Assembly (NCBI GenBank): GCA_907165135.1
Contig: OU015568.1
Span: forward strand, 2,501 to 66,500
Direction: 5' to 3'
DNA length: 64,000 nt
Origin: Oikopleura dioica
Taxonomy: Eukaryota; Chordata; Appendicularia; Copelata; Oikopleuridae
Shown: piece by piece, positions 22,668 through 33,508 of the stretch
How positions within the stretch are numbered: the stretch's first letter is position 1
Layout: each line of letters starts with the position of its first letter
Position numbers and translations under genes: made by a program
Notes under the pieces: generated by a model
Database searches by the model: none
What the model was told of the DNA's origin: nothing
The model's input: only the letters and a program-made list of their open reading frames with translations

Positions 22668-23315
22668 TAGCGTCTGCCCATGGTTTCCATTTTCGAGCCG
22701 AGGGGGCTTGTATGTTATTGTAGGATTACTTAGGCCCTATATACTTGGTATCCGAAGTTTGGTCGAGTTTCGTCAAGTGGAACGTGATTTATGGCCAAAA
22801 ATGTGATTTTTCGGCAGGTTTTTGTTAAAATGAGTCATATCTTTTGATGAGTCATGATGACGTTATCATTATTCATCCAAAAATGTTGCTCAGTGTCTGA
22901 TCTTTCGATCAAGTATAAACATGACCTATATACTCAAGAATTTTTGGGTCAACGGCGCCCTCAAAGTCGTAGAACATGAAATTTTTAGAAAAAATTGCTC
23001 AGTTTTTTGAAAATTTTGTTAAGCGAAACGTCGGCAGAGCACGTGATATGCATATATTCTTGTAGCTCATGATCTGAGCTATCGATTGACCACTCATATG
23101 AGGATTGTTATATGGGTGCATGAAATTCTAGAGCCAGTTGAATGAAATTCGAAAAAATTGAAATTTTAGAAAAATTGATTTTAAAGTATTTCTTGGTCCG
23201 AGACATCACTAGAAGCAATAAAAATAGCATTTTATTTGATATCCAAAGGTCACGAGTTTGAATTCTGACCATGACATTTTTTTTTGTCTTTCTATTATTA
23301 TTTTTTTTTCAATAA
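22668..23315. repeat. Subtelomeric spacer, right (inverted) copy
   Basis: Reverse complement of 1013-1652 with small differences. Open frames across it are fragments only; I see no gene. Confidence 0.85.
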
Positions 23316-23615
23316 AAGGTTGAGTTAAGGGTCAAGGGTAGTGTTAGGCTTAGTGCTAGGGTAAGGGCTCGGGTAAGGGTTAAGGTTAGGCTGAGTGTTA
23401 GGGTTAGGGTTAGGGTTAGGGTTAGGGTTAGGATGAGTCTTTGGGTAAGGGTTAGGGTGAGTCTTGTGGTTAGGGTTAGGATGAGTAATTGGGTTATGGT
23501 TTGGTTGAGTGTTTGGGTAGGGTGAGTGTTTAGGGTATAGGTTAGGGTTAGGATTTGGGCTAGGGTGTGTTTTTGACGAAAGGTTAGGGTCAAGATAAGG
23601 GTTAGGGTTTGGGTT
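23316..23615. repeat. Interstitial telomeric repeats (TTAGGG orientation)
   Basis: Degenerate TTAGGG-type repeats that mirror 705-1012, including the non-telomeric island GTTTTTGACGAAAGG. The match stops abruptly near 23615, just where the pure telomere tract would begin on the left arm. Telomeric DNA is thus fused head-on to chromosomal sequence. Confidence 0.92.
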
Positions 23616-24006
23616 AGACGATAAATTCAGACTGAAATTCGAAAACAGCTAGCCTTGTATTATGTCCATGGGCGAGGCGCGGGTTCGAAATCTGCCGTCA
23701 AAATTACACTAGAACGCAGGCGCTCGGAGATAGCGCGAGACTCAAGTTTTGACTTGAAAACTTAAATGAGGAGTTACAGCATGTGTATCTTTATCAATCG
23801 GAAGGCCTTGGCCTGTTGATTTCGAATCTATCATTGAAACTCGCTCATCCCTTTTTTCGGCTCGAAATCTGCTTAAGCCTTACTTTGCCATCGACGCCAT
23901 CACTTTCGCCGAGCGGGATGATTACTTATAGGCTCGTTGCTGCGATTTTAACTAAGAGGAACCTGCAAAAGACAATGATGACAACGGATGAGAGTCAAAA
24001 AAACAT
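23616..24006. other. Gap without supported gene
   Basis: About 390 bp. A GGGTTCGAAATC motif near 23684 resembles a tRNA B-box. A 77-codon plus frame at 23783-24016 shows no recognisable features and overlaps the 3' end of the minus-strand gene, so it is not called. Confidence 0.5.
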
Positions 24007-24012
24007 TTTATT
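24007..24012 (-). terminator. Poly(A) signal AATAAA overlapping the stop codon
   Basis: Minus strand reads TCA GAA TAA AAT G: the TAA stop is contained in AATAAA, so the 3' UTR is almost nil. This compactness agrees with a small-genome animal. Confidence 0.55.
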
Positions 24013-24445
24013 CTGAGAACATGACAGCGTGAACAGTTTCAAAGATCGACTTTGCGTGAGGCCTTCGACCTCGCTTGAGCTCGTCGATCGCTGTCGCTGC
24101 TTCTGCCTTCTTCTGCTCGCTCATGTTGAGTTGCATGGCATCACTGAAGGCCATGTAGACCTCACCGTACTCGAGGTCTTCGAGACCAAGCTCTTGCTTC
24201 ATCTTGGTGAAGGCCGTTTTGAACTAGAAAAAATTTATGAAGAGAGATAACAAAAATATTCTACCTGTCCAGTGGAGGTCGGCCACAGTTTTCCCTCGCT
24301 CACGATGGCAACAAGTGTTTCGTGGCGCTTGGCTGCTTCATCCGCTGCTTTGATCGCGTCGATCTGGAGCATGACCTTTTCTTCTTCCTTTGCTTTCATC
24401 AGATCGCTTCGTCTTTTAGCCACCTTATGGAGATTCTTCAGGCTC
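24008..24445 (-). CDS. Unidentified coiled-coil protein gene, 5'-truncated, two exons visible
   Basis: Minus-strand exons at about 24265-24445 and 24008-24223 are joined by a 41-bp GT-AG intron (24224-24264). The upstream exon is probably entered at an AG acceptor (GTCAG) at 24446, because no ATG precedes it before a stop. The joined product of about 130 residues is charged and helical, with a K/E/A-rich coiled-coil-like first half (RRSDLMKAKEEEKVMLQIDA). I do not recognise the family. Upstream exons are missing or lie beyond a 58-bp minisatellite that begins 45 bp away, so the gene may have lost its 5' end. The stop codon TAA lies inside an AATAAA poly(A) signal (24007-24012). Confidence 0.6.
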
Positions 24446-24489
24446 TGACGAAGCACAGTATCTCACATGCCTTACTGAACAACAAACGT

Positions 24490-24870
24490 GACTCCGGGTC
24501 GGGTACGCCCCGTACCTGACTGAATTGAATAGAGCGTGCGTGCCTCCTCTTTGGGTCGGCTTGGCCCCGTACCTGACTGAATTGAATAGAGCGTGCGTGC
24601 CTCCCTTTCGTGTCGGCTTGGCCCCGTACCTGACTGAATTGAATAGAGCTTGCCTGTTCCCCTTCGGGTTGGCTTGGCCCCGTACCTGACTGAATTGAAT
24701 AGAGCGTGCGCGCCTCCCCTTCGGGTCGGCTTGGCCCCGTACCTGACTGAATTGAATAGAGCGTGCGCGCCTCCCCTTCGCGTCGGCTTGGCCCCGTACC
24801 TGACTGAATTGAATAGTGTGTGTTCCTCCTCTTTGAGTCGGCTTGGCCCCGTGTCTGACTGAATTTAACT
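24490..24870. repeat. 58-bp minisatellite
   Basis: Six to seven tandem copies with period about 58 bp, each with CCCCGTACCTGACTGAATTG and a GC-rich CGTGCCTCC...GTCGGCTTGG part. Because 58 is not a multiple of three, long frames on both strands are by-products and not genes. Confidence 0.93.
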
Positions 24871-24959
24871 GAATTTTTGACCTCATGTTTATCAAATATC
24901 AACGATCTTTTGATAAAATAAATCAAAGAAGAACGATTCTAGTGCTGTTATGTGAATAA

Positions 24960-25170
24960 CGGATATTTTTTAGAAGAAAAAAAAATTTGCGACGATGGGA
25001 CTCGAACCCGCGACCTTCTGATTTGAAGAAAAAAAGGTTAACAATCATAAAAGAGTGATTCAAGAAATAAATATTGAATATTTGATATATTTTAGACGAA
25101 AAAAAAATTTGTCGCGGTGGGATTCGAACCCGCGACCTTCAGATTTGAAAAACAAATAGGTTATAACATT
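24960..25170 (-). repeat. Two tandem copies of a tRNA 3'-half-like sequence
   Basis: Copies centred at about 24990-25025 and 25110-25145 (minus strand) have AAGGTCGCGGGTTCGA followed by a TCCCA stretch and a T-run, resembling a variable loop, T-arm and Pol III terminator. No matching D-arm or acceptor 5' strand was found, so these are tRNA-derived remnants or parts of a SINE-like repeat and not functional tRNA genes. Confidence 0.5.
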
Positions 25171-25199
25171 GTGTGACTCATTTGTTTTTCTATTAATAA

Positions 25200-25551
25200 T
25201 CAAAAAAGCAGGTTTTTATTGATTTATTCCATATTCTACGACTTTGTATGGCTCTAGAATTTTTTCCACATATTTATATCATCCCAATTTGTTCTTAAAT
25301 TGTAGCGCAGATTTTGTTCTTCAAGTTGAGCAGCCAATCACGTGATCACGTGACGTTTTTCTTAGCAATTTTTTCAAAAAACTAAAAAAAGTCAAAAAAT
25401 CGAAAATTTCAATTTTCAATCGGCTCTAGAATTCCATGCACCCATACAACTCGGGCTCAAATTTTTTGTTGATACTATTGGGGCCCTAAAGAACATATTC
25501 TGAAAATATCTCGTGCTCTGCCCACGTTTTGGAAATTATGGGCCGACGCTA
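25200..25551. repeat. Diverged subtelomeric spacer relative
   Basis: Shares short blocks with 1150-1650 in the same order (GGCTCTAGAATT, CATGCACCCATA, CGTGCTCTGCC, and GACGCTA at the end). The join to family C pol occurs right after GACGCTA, the point where the left spacer meets satellite. Confidence 0.6.
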
Positions 25552-26695
25552 TTCTCGAGTCCAAATTTTTCACCCTATCAAATTGGGGAAAATGTTCTTA
25601 TTCGAAATTTTTCTGGGAAAAAGCCCTCATTTTTGGGCCCATTTGAAGTAATTTCTACGTCTAAAAAAGGAACGTGGTACACGGTTCAATCAGGGAAACA
25701 AAAATTCAGGCGTCACGCGGACGATCTTAAAAAGTTTTATAGTCGTGATGAATCAAACGAGCCTAGATTGGACCGAGCCTCGGGCCAAAATTTTGAAATC
25801 GAACAAGTCCATAATGACTATGAAACTAATTATTTTGACAGCTCTTTTTCATCATTTTGTTCTCCTACAAATTTATGTTTTGCAAAAGAAAAAAGTGAGA
25901 ATTCTGAATTTTTAAAGAAAAAGGAGGAAAAAATCGATGAAATTGCATCGATGATGTCTAAAAATATTTTTGAATCAATTTTTACGGAATATATTCTTGA
26001 AACATTAGAAAATCTACCAGACGAGGTTTCGTCTGATGACGACAGCTCGGTTATATCTGTAATTGAAAATGATGGCGAATTTCTAGTAATTGAGGAAACT
26101 CAAATCGATAGGCAGGAAATATCGAAACATTCAGAGGCTCTTGCTAGAACAAGAAGACAAATTGATTTTTCGACAGATTCAGAGTCAGAATTTGAATTTG
26201 ATGAGAAACTGTGGGACATAACGATGGATTCTGAAACTGAAACTGTTGAAAATCACGACCCCCATTTAACTTCGTATGATAAATTAGAATTATCAAAAGA
26301 TATAAACTGTGGTAAACGTGAGCGTGAATCTTCTAAGGACTCTATTCCTGACCCAAAAAAACCAAACTTGAATTTTGAAAGTGACTTTCTCGATCACAAA
26401 AATATAACAATCGAAGTAAAATTTGAACATGAGCATATTGAATTTTTCGAAAAACTTGATCGACAATACGAGGTTCTTTCGGCAAACATGATGATTGAAA
26501 ATGGTTGTATTCTTAAGCTTGGCGAGCTTGCGAAGGAAACATTAATCTATATTCTTTTAAAATTCGGCGTAGAAATCTCGGGAAAAGAAAATGTTAGTGA
26601 ACTTAGGATAAAAGTAAGGGAAGTCATTAAAGCAAATCATCCAAGTTGGCGAAAAAGTAATTCTGGAGAGTTTTTGTTCTTTTCAGTTCTTAACT
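25552..26695 (+). pseudogene. Family C Pol tail, first part
   Basis: Open frame from the integrase GPF module (PSFLGPFEVIS) through the acidic, serine-rich extension including SSVISVIENDGEF and a KRERESSKDS basic stretch. It is homologous to residues about 1130-1480 of family A Pol. The reading frame is uninterrupted up to the point of element 4 insertion. The 41 bp beyond 26695 that remain open belong to the inserted LTR. Confidence 0.88.
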
Positions 26696-27894
26696 TGATA
26701 CGGAAGCGGCTGTCCTGCAGGAATTTTGCTCTCTAATCTCTTACTCTAGAATGCCAAGCGAAAATAACGAGAATCAAATTTGAAATTTGCGTGGTTTTAT
26801 TTGTGATTTGAATGCCGGAAAAAGGCGCGACGCGGGGTTAAATAGCAGCGAGATTCAATCAGTGTTTTTGAACAAGCGGTTGTTTTTGAAAAACAATTTT
26901 GCTTTTGAAAACAAGGAAGAGAGCCCGTGGCTTTCTCTGACGGTTTTTCTAGCGGGAAATCCTTTCGGATCGATTTCTTTTCGGATGATAAGCTGGTCGA
27001 ACTTGCCAAGCAAGTTATTTTCAAAGGATTCTGGAGCCGGCGCCGCGCGTGACGAGATAAAACGCAAATTAATTTTTTTCATAATAAAAAGCAGAAAATA
27101 ATAACAGCCACTTAAACTTCTCACTATGTGACCGTAGAAGTGACTGTTAATTAAGATTGAAATATATAAAAAAAGGATGAGAAAAGTAAAAGAATATGTA
27201 CAAAATTTTAACAAATAAATTGAATAAAATTTGGTCAGGATTTTATAAAATAAATTTATCAAAATTGAAATCATAGAAGAAGCAAATTCCAAGGAACATA
27301 CCCGGGGGAAGTTACTGTCGCGGTTCGCACCGTATCTTCTCTTACGGATGAGCTAGTTTGCGACAAGCGGACGCACTGACAGAGAGTTTGTCCGACCCCA
27401 CGGCACCGAGATGATACGACGGTTTATCGGCTCGTTGGAGTAGTTGTTGTTGAAGAAGGTGTTGACGGCTATCTTGTTGTAGAAGTTGAATCGTATGAAC
27501 TGTCAATAATCGAACTTTTAAAATCGCAAAGCAATGATAAGAAATATTAATAAATAGATTAAACATGCGGTTTTGCGAATTGCATATTTTTGATGAATGG
27601 ACGTCAGATCGCATTATGATGAGAGCATATGAGCATTCCAATGATAAAAGTAGAAATCGTAAAGAGATGACATGATGATAACACAATTTTGGGTCAATCT
27701 GGCTCGTAAAAACTGACCATCTTTTCATTTTGAGAAGAATATCGTGAAATGATTTTCGGAAAAATGTCGGATCAATTTGGTAATACCAAGTTGACAAGAC
27801 AAATTTAAACCAACGTAGAACCGAATTGACGTAAATATTTGGCCGTGAAATAATTTTTTTGTATTGCTTGAGGCGTTGTTCCCTAAGGATATCA
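26696..27894 (-). repeat. Element 4, 3' LTR (family B)
   Basis: 1199 bp, equal in length to the partner LTR. Conserved stem-loop at 27102-27149. Confidence 0.93.
27102..27149 (-). other. Conserved LTR stem-loop, family B
   Basis: In element sense the arms are TAACAGTCACTT and AAGTGGCTGTTA: 11 Watson-Crick pairs plus one G-U. The loop CTAC-GG-TCAC-ATA-GTGA-GAAGTT-TA repeats the family A loop core. Other family B copies: 33914-33961, 37613-37660 and 44413-44460. Confidence 0.85.
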
Positions 27895-27943
27895 CTGTGA
27901 CCTTCCATGGGTCGCAAACGAGCATCTTTTTCGCCTTTCTTTT

Positions 27944-30900
27944 TCATATTTCAGTTTCAAAGTCAGGAAGAAAAACAAGAACATTTTTACGCATCGGATG
28001 ATTTGGAAATTTTTTCAGCAATTCTGTTTCGATAGATGCCTGTAAGATTGTCTTGGAGCAGTTTTTAAACTTACAGGGTAAATCATAAAAAGCGCAAACA
28101 GTCTTTAGCTCGGGGACAGTTAGTTCGTACAACGTTCGCTCTTTTTGCACTCTAAAGACCGCAAAAAAAAGAAGTTGTCCGTTTCTCGATTTACGCCAAT
28201 TCGGATATTCTCTACGAATAGTTTCCTTCACTTTTATCTGAAGTTTCGCCCTTGATTCCTCAAGATCAAAGTCCTGATTCATTTTAAAAAGAATAAATAA
28301 AAGTGAGTCTCTTGTTAATTCGTTTAGTTTGATAAATATACCATTTTCAACATAAGTCTCCTCTATGTCGTCTGTATTTTTCCATTTATCATTAAGATGT
28401 TCAAAAAAGTCAAGATCATGATTTTCCATTTTAATTAAAATTGACATGTTTTCCAAATTATTTTCCACTGTAAATTTAGCAATTTTACGCTCGACAACGG
28501 AATCATCAGATCTTTCCCTTCTTCGTTTTAGAGCAACTAGCGGATCAATTTCGGGCAATTTATCATACGATGTCAAATTAACAGAAAGCTCAGAATCAGA
28601 ACTTGATTTCTCGGAATCAAGCACAATATCTGATCCATTTCCTGCTTGATTCAAATCAGGTTCTTGATTACGATAAATTTTCGGTAATGGCATTTCTATC
28701 AAAAGAGTCGAAGAGGATGAAACATTTTCTGGTTCTAGAGAAGAACTTGACCGCTCCCGATAAGGTTCCGATTGTAATGACTGATCTGACATTTCAGAGG
28801 ATAAAGGTTCATGCGCTTTTTCCGATTCTTTTTCTGTAGAGAAATCTTCATCAAACCGACCGAGGGAATCCCTCGAAAAAAGACAGTTTTCAGAGAAAAT
28901 TTCAAAAAGCTCGAGATCATTTTCTTGTGGTTTTGTCACAGTCTTCGGGTATTTTACAACATCATTATTCGTCTCTAAAATTGAATTTCGCTCAGAATAG
29001 CTTTTTATATGCTCTGCATGTCGCCTAAATTCGTCCTTATCCTTTTTAACAGTGTACCATAGACCACTCGGGGATTTAAACGTTACTTCATAGGGACCCA
29101 AAAAGGGAGGGAATTTTTCGCGGAAATTTTTTATAAGAACTTTATCGCCTAAATCATATTCTTTGAAACGGGGATTATCAAATTTGATCATTCTTTTTTG
29201 CTTTTCTTGTTCAATTTTCGCACGAATTTTCTCAAAGTCAACGTCGATTTTATCTCCGTATGTTCGCCAATAAGGGTCTTGAAAATGATGACTGATTTTT
29301 ACACCAGTTTCTACACAAAATGGGGTTGTTCCGAGCACTGTATGTAAACTACTGTTTATTTCATGAACAATTTCAAACAGAAAAATATCCCAATTCACCC
29401 AGTTTGAACGAGCCCTGAGCCTGGCTTTAATGGTTCGATTGACGTTTTCAACTTGCCCGTTAGATTGGGGATGACGCGGGGGAATATAATGCACACCAAT
29501 TTTATTTTCTTTCAAAAATTTTTCAATCAAAACGTGTTCCTTCGCGTTATCTAAAACCATATATTTTGGAAATTTAGGATTTCTAAATAATACGCTACGG
29601 AATTTTTGCAGTAAATGATCCGATTTTTTAGAAGACAAGGGCTCCGCATAAACTTTCTTGCTGAAACCGTCAATAACCACCATTACATATTTATGACCAA
29701 AATCAGTTTCTTGAAGTGGGCCGATCAAATCGAAGTACAAAATTTCAAATGGGCCGCTTGGTGTTTCAGATTTACCTAAAGGGGGTTTATTTGGTTGTAG
29801 ATTTGGTTTTGAAATTTGACATTTGTGACATGATTTGATAAAGCTCGCGACTGTATTTTTTTAATCCCGGCCAAAAATACTTTCTAGAAATTTTTTCGGC
29901 TGTAATATCGATTCCAAAATGAGAGTGATCATGATATTCGCTGCAAATTGTTTCTGTCAATGCCTCGGGGACGCAAAATCTTTTTTGATGGGCTGGAGAG
30001 TTTATAGCTAGTTCCCCGGTCTCAAGGATTTCAAGGTCAGGTCTACGTAAAAAGAATGGGTAAAGCTCACTTGGTGGGTTATTTGGCCATCTATCAATAC
30101 TAACGAAACGTCTAACTTGTGATAATACTCGGTCAGATTTTTGGAATTCTACAAATGATTCAGGGGTGAACCTTATTTGATTGATTGAACAATTTAATGT
30201 ATTACGACTAAGGCAATCACTTATTTTCATCTGATGAGTTTTTCTTTGTTCAATTCGAAATGAAAAGCCCTGAAGCTCCGTAAACCATCTTTGAATTTTT
30301 AAATTACTTGTCTTAAAGGATTGAGCGTATTTCACACAAGAATTATCAGTAATCCAAAGAAAATCGACATAAGCAAGATAAGCCCTCCATCGTTCCATAC
30401 ATGTTTTTCCACTATAAAGCTCTTTTTCCAATGTTCCGTATTTCTGTTGTGCCGGCGTGAAATTAAGCGAGTGATAAGCTATCGGTTGCAAGCAATTATG
30501 CGAATGATGGTGATTTTTATTCCGCTCCGCGCAAAGATAAAGAACTCCACCGAGACTATGATTAGATGCGTCAGTCTCAAGTACAAAAACACCGTTATTT
30601 AGTGGGGGGATTTTGAGCTCAAGGGTGTTTTGGCAGATGATACTTTTGAGCTTTTCGAGTGCAATTGTCGCCTCTTTTGTCCAACAAAATGAACCTCTGT
30701 ACGTTTTTGAAATTTCTACTCCCAGGGGTGCAAAATTTTTAATAAATTTTCTGTGCTGCGAAAGAAGGCCAAAAAGTGATTGTGCCTCCTCACGATTTCT
30801 TGGAATAGAAAGATTTTTAACCGCCTCGATCTTGTCCTGTGATGGCCGTATTCTTCCGTTAAAAATTTCAAAACCCAAAATGCATGCTTTCCGCTCAAAG

Positions 30901-32411
30901 AAACTCGCTTTGTCAATATTAATTCGTAAATTATTTTGATCTAAAATTTGAAAAAATTTACATAAATTGGCTAGGTGTTCTTCTTCTGTTCTTGAATGGA
31001 CCACTAAATCATCAAGATATGCGCAAATTTGAGTTTTTGGCGTGTCTCGTAAAATAACATCCATACATTTTGCGAAATGAATAGGGGCATTTTTAAGACC
31101 CATTGGAAGTCTTTTCCAAGTAAATTGTCCGTCTTCAGTCGAAAAAGCTAGTTTTTCTCGCGATTTCTCATCCACGAGGCACTGATGAAATCCTTTACGC
31201 AAATCCACGCAAGAAAAAATAAGGCTATTCTCTAAAAATCCTAAAACGTCCTCAATTTGTTGCAGCGGGTGATGCTGCTGAAGCGTGAATGAATTTAATT
31301 TCCTGTAATCTATACACAATCTGAATGTACCATTTCGTTTTCTTACGAGTAACGCGGGGCTATTATAGGGTGAATTTACTCGCATTATTATGTCTTGCCC
31401 AAGGTAGGAGGTAAGAGTACCGGTCATTACTCCCCGCAAGGCATACGGCGTTCTGTACATATTGCTACAAATCGGGCGATCAGTCTCAAGTTCAATCGAA
31501 AATTTTTCAAGGTTCGAGACAGGCAAATCGTCGTCCTCGTCTTGAAACAAATGAGTATAAATGCCGAGAAGATCGAAAAATCTTGGCTTATTGCTCTCCG
31601 ATAAATTGCCTATTTTTAATCGTGAAAGAAGAAAATCAAGATCCTTTTTAGAGGGCTTTATGCACGCGATTTCAGCTATTTCTGCAAGTTTTGCGAAGGC
31701 CGTGCCAGCGGGAATTTTTATTGTCGAATTAAGAGGGTTTATGACAAGAACTCGAAAAAATGGATTTTCTGGATCAACTCTTTGAAATGATTCTATTAAT
31801 TCGAGCTTGGAATTTCTAAGCTGACTTTTTTCTAAAAAAAGATTCATTGATCTATTCAAATGAGGAATTTTCAAATCGATTATTTGCTCACTTTTGCCTC
31901 TGAATGTGAAATTTTGTTCAGAAACGGCATAAAAACTGTCATGCTCAATGTTATTAATTTTTGGGCTTTTTGATGAATTATTACATAAATTCGCCATTCG
32001 CTCGATAGGACCAGATTTAACAAGACGATTACGATGAAGATTGATCATTAATTCATTAGATTTGAGTGCTTCCGAACCGAGAATCGCCTCACAATTGTCA
32101 TTTACAATGTAAAATCGTGATTTACCCCATTTTTCCGTTTTAACATGAAAATCACATTCAACAAAACCAAGAATTTCAATACTTCCTCCACCATAATTTT
32201 TAGCAAAAATATCAGGGGCTTGAATTTTAACATTATCGGGAATAAATGATTTGGGCAAAAGATTAAGTTGGGAACCTGAATCGACGAGCATTTTTATTTT
32301 CTTTGAAAAAATTGTCATTTCTACAAAATATTGTAATCCAATGCGAAAAATTGAACAAGTTCTTGGAACTGGTGCCTGACCAGGGCTTTCAGTTCCATTT
32401 ACTCGTTTTTT
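27944..32411 (-). pseudogene. Element 4 Pol, one frameshift between integrase zinc domain and core
   Basis: The protease active site is DSG (LVDSGSQLNLL). RT has AYLDDLV, RNase H ETDASN, integrase HHCC. The frame breaks near 29862, where an A-run (minus strand) has seven bases against six in element 5. The second part (29740 down to 27944) carries the catalytic core (DLIGP, LDNAKEH, NGQVEN), the GPY module and a C-terminal extension with KRRRERSDDS and a SAP-like LTVPELKTV segment. Upstream, pol is entered from gag by the predicted frameshift at 32405-32411; this stretch up to DSG is intact here, unlike in element 5. Confidence 0.9.
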
Positions 32412-33508
32412 GAAGTTTCTTCTCCCTCGACCCGAGCAGCTCTGTAAATTCTATCGGGATTATCGGGACAGGCCGTTTTCATGTGGCCTTTTTTCTGACA
32501 AAAATGACAGGTTATAAAGGGGCAATGCGATCTAAAATGAGTGTCTGTGTTACAAAATCCACAATAACGTCATGGCCTTTGCCGATCTGAGTTTGGCGCG
32601 CCCAAATTTCGACTTTGAAAATTCCGTTGCTGGTTATTTTGGCGCGTCAAACTCTGATCGTTTCGGCGATCAACTTCCAATTTCGCAATTGTTGCCGTTA
32701 GTTTTTCAATTTGATCATGTAGCGCACATGCCCGTTTTTCCGCCGCCTCTTCTGATTTTTTCTGTTCAATTTTCAATTGAGCAATTTGATCCTCAAAGGA
32801 CATTGTCGATTTCGAAATTAAGTCAGAAGTCGACTGGAAGAACGAGCCCAGTTTCGCGTCAATTTCGATTTGGGCAATTTTGGGGACAGTCTCATTTCGT
32901 TTTCTTTTGTCAAGAAATTTGGATATTTCCTCGGGGGTTTTTTCAAGCATACACTGATCGCGAAGAAAATTCTGCAGTTCGGGCGTTAGCGATTTTCTAA
33001 ATTGCGCGTCGATAATGTATTCTCTCGCATCTGGTTTCTGCGTAATCTTCTCCGCGACCGTTTTAACACGTGACAAAAAAATCTCGAACTTTTCATTATT
33101 CTCGCTCTTACGAGCGAGATTTTCCATTTTCTCTTTGTTTCGAAGGATCTTTTCCTCGGGCGATTCGTCGCCAAAAACAGAAGTCAAAAAAGACAATTTT
33201 TCCTCAGCTGATTCAAATCCATAAAGATCTTCCCCGTATTCCCTAAGAAATTCTGGCTCGCATGAATTATAAACAAAAGAACTTGAAAGGCGCGAAAATT
33301 GAGCCTCGAGGTCCTCTTTGTTTTCGGGTTTATTTTCCGCGAGAGATTTTTCAAAAATCCATTTGGCTCGCTGTAATTTGTCTTTAATTGTAGAGTTAAT
33401 CAAATTAAATTCGAAATTTCTCATTCCTAATCTAATCATCTGATTTGGGGAAACCGAAAAAAGCGCATGACTCTTGTACAGTACCTCTTCAGGAGTTGGA
33501 GTCACCAT
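32399..33508 (-). pseudogene. Element 4 Gag, nonsense codon before the zinc knuckles
   Basis: Starts MVTPTPEEV; the A of the ATG is the last base of the LTR. Helical N-terminal half, coiled-coil-like stretch, then a stop at 32570-32572 (TGA) where element 5 has CGA (Arg). The frame continues past it through two knuckles (CGFCNTDTHFRSHC, CHFCQKKGHMKTAC) to TAA at 32399-32401. The truncation removes the entire RNA-binding nucleocapsid. Confidence 0.9.
32405..32411 (-). other. Predicted -1 frameshift heptamer A AAA AAC (element 4)
   Basis: Minus strand codons TCA AAA AAC GAG TAA: the heptamer sits one codon before the gag stop, and the -1 frame leads into protease. Confidence 0.8.

Noticed and set aside
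24425-24926. Overlapping 156- and 162-codon minus-strand frames
   Set aside because: They are products of the 58-bp minisatellite read in two frames.
25098-25150. Functional tRNA gene
   Set aside because: Only the variable-loop, T-arm and T-run part is present; no D-arm or matching acceptor strand was found upstream.
27342-27947. 201-codon minus-strand frame in the element 4 LTR
   Set aside because: It lies within the LTR, is cut differently in the element 5 LTR by small indels and shows no domain. I treat it as LTR sequence, though a small LTR-encoded ORF cannot be fully excluded.
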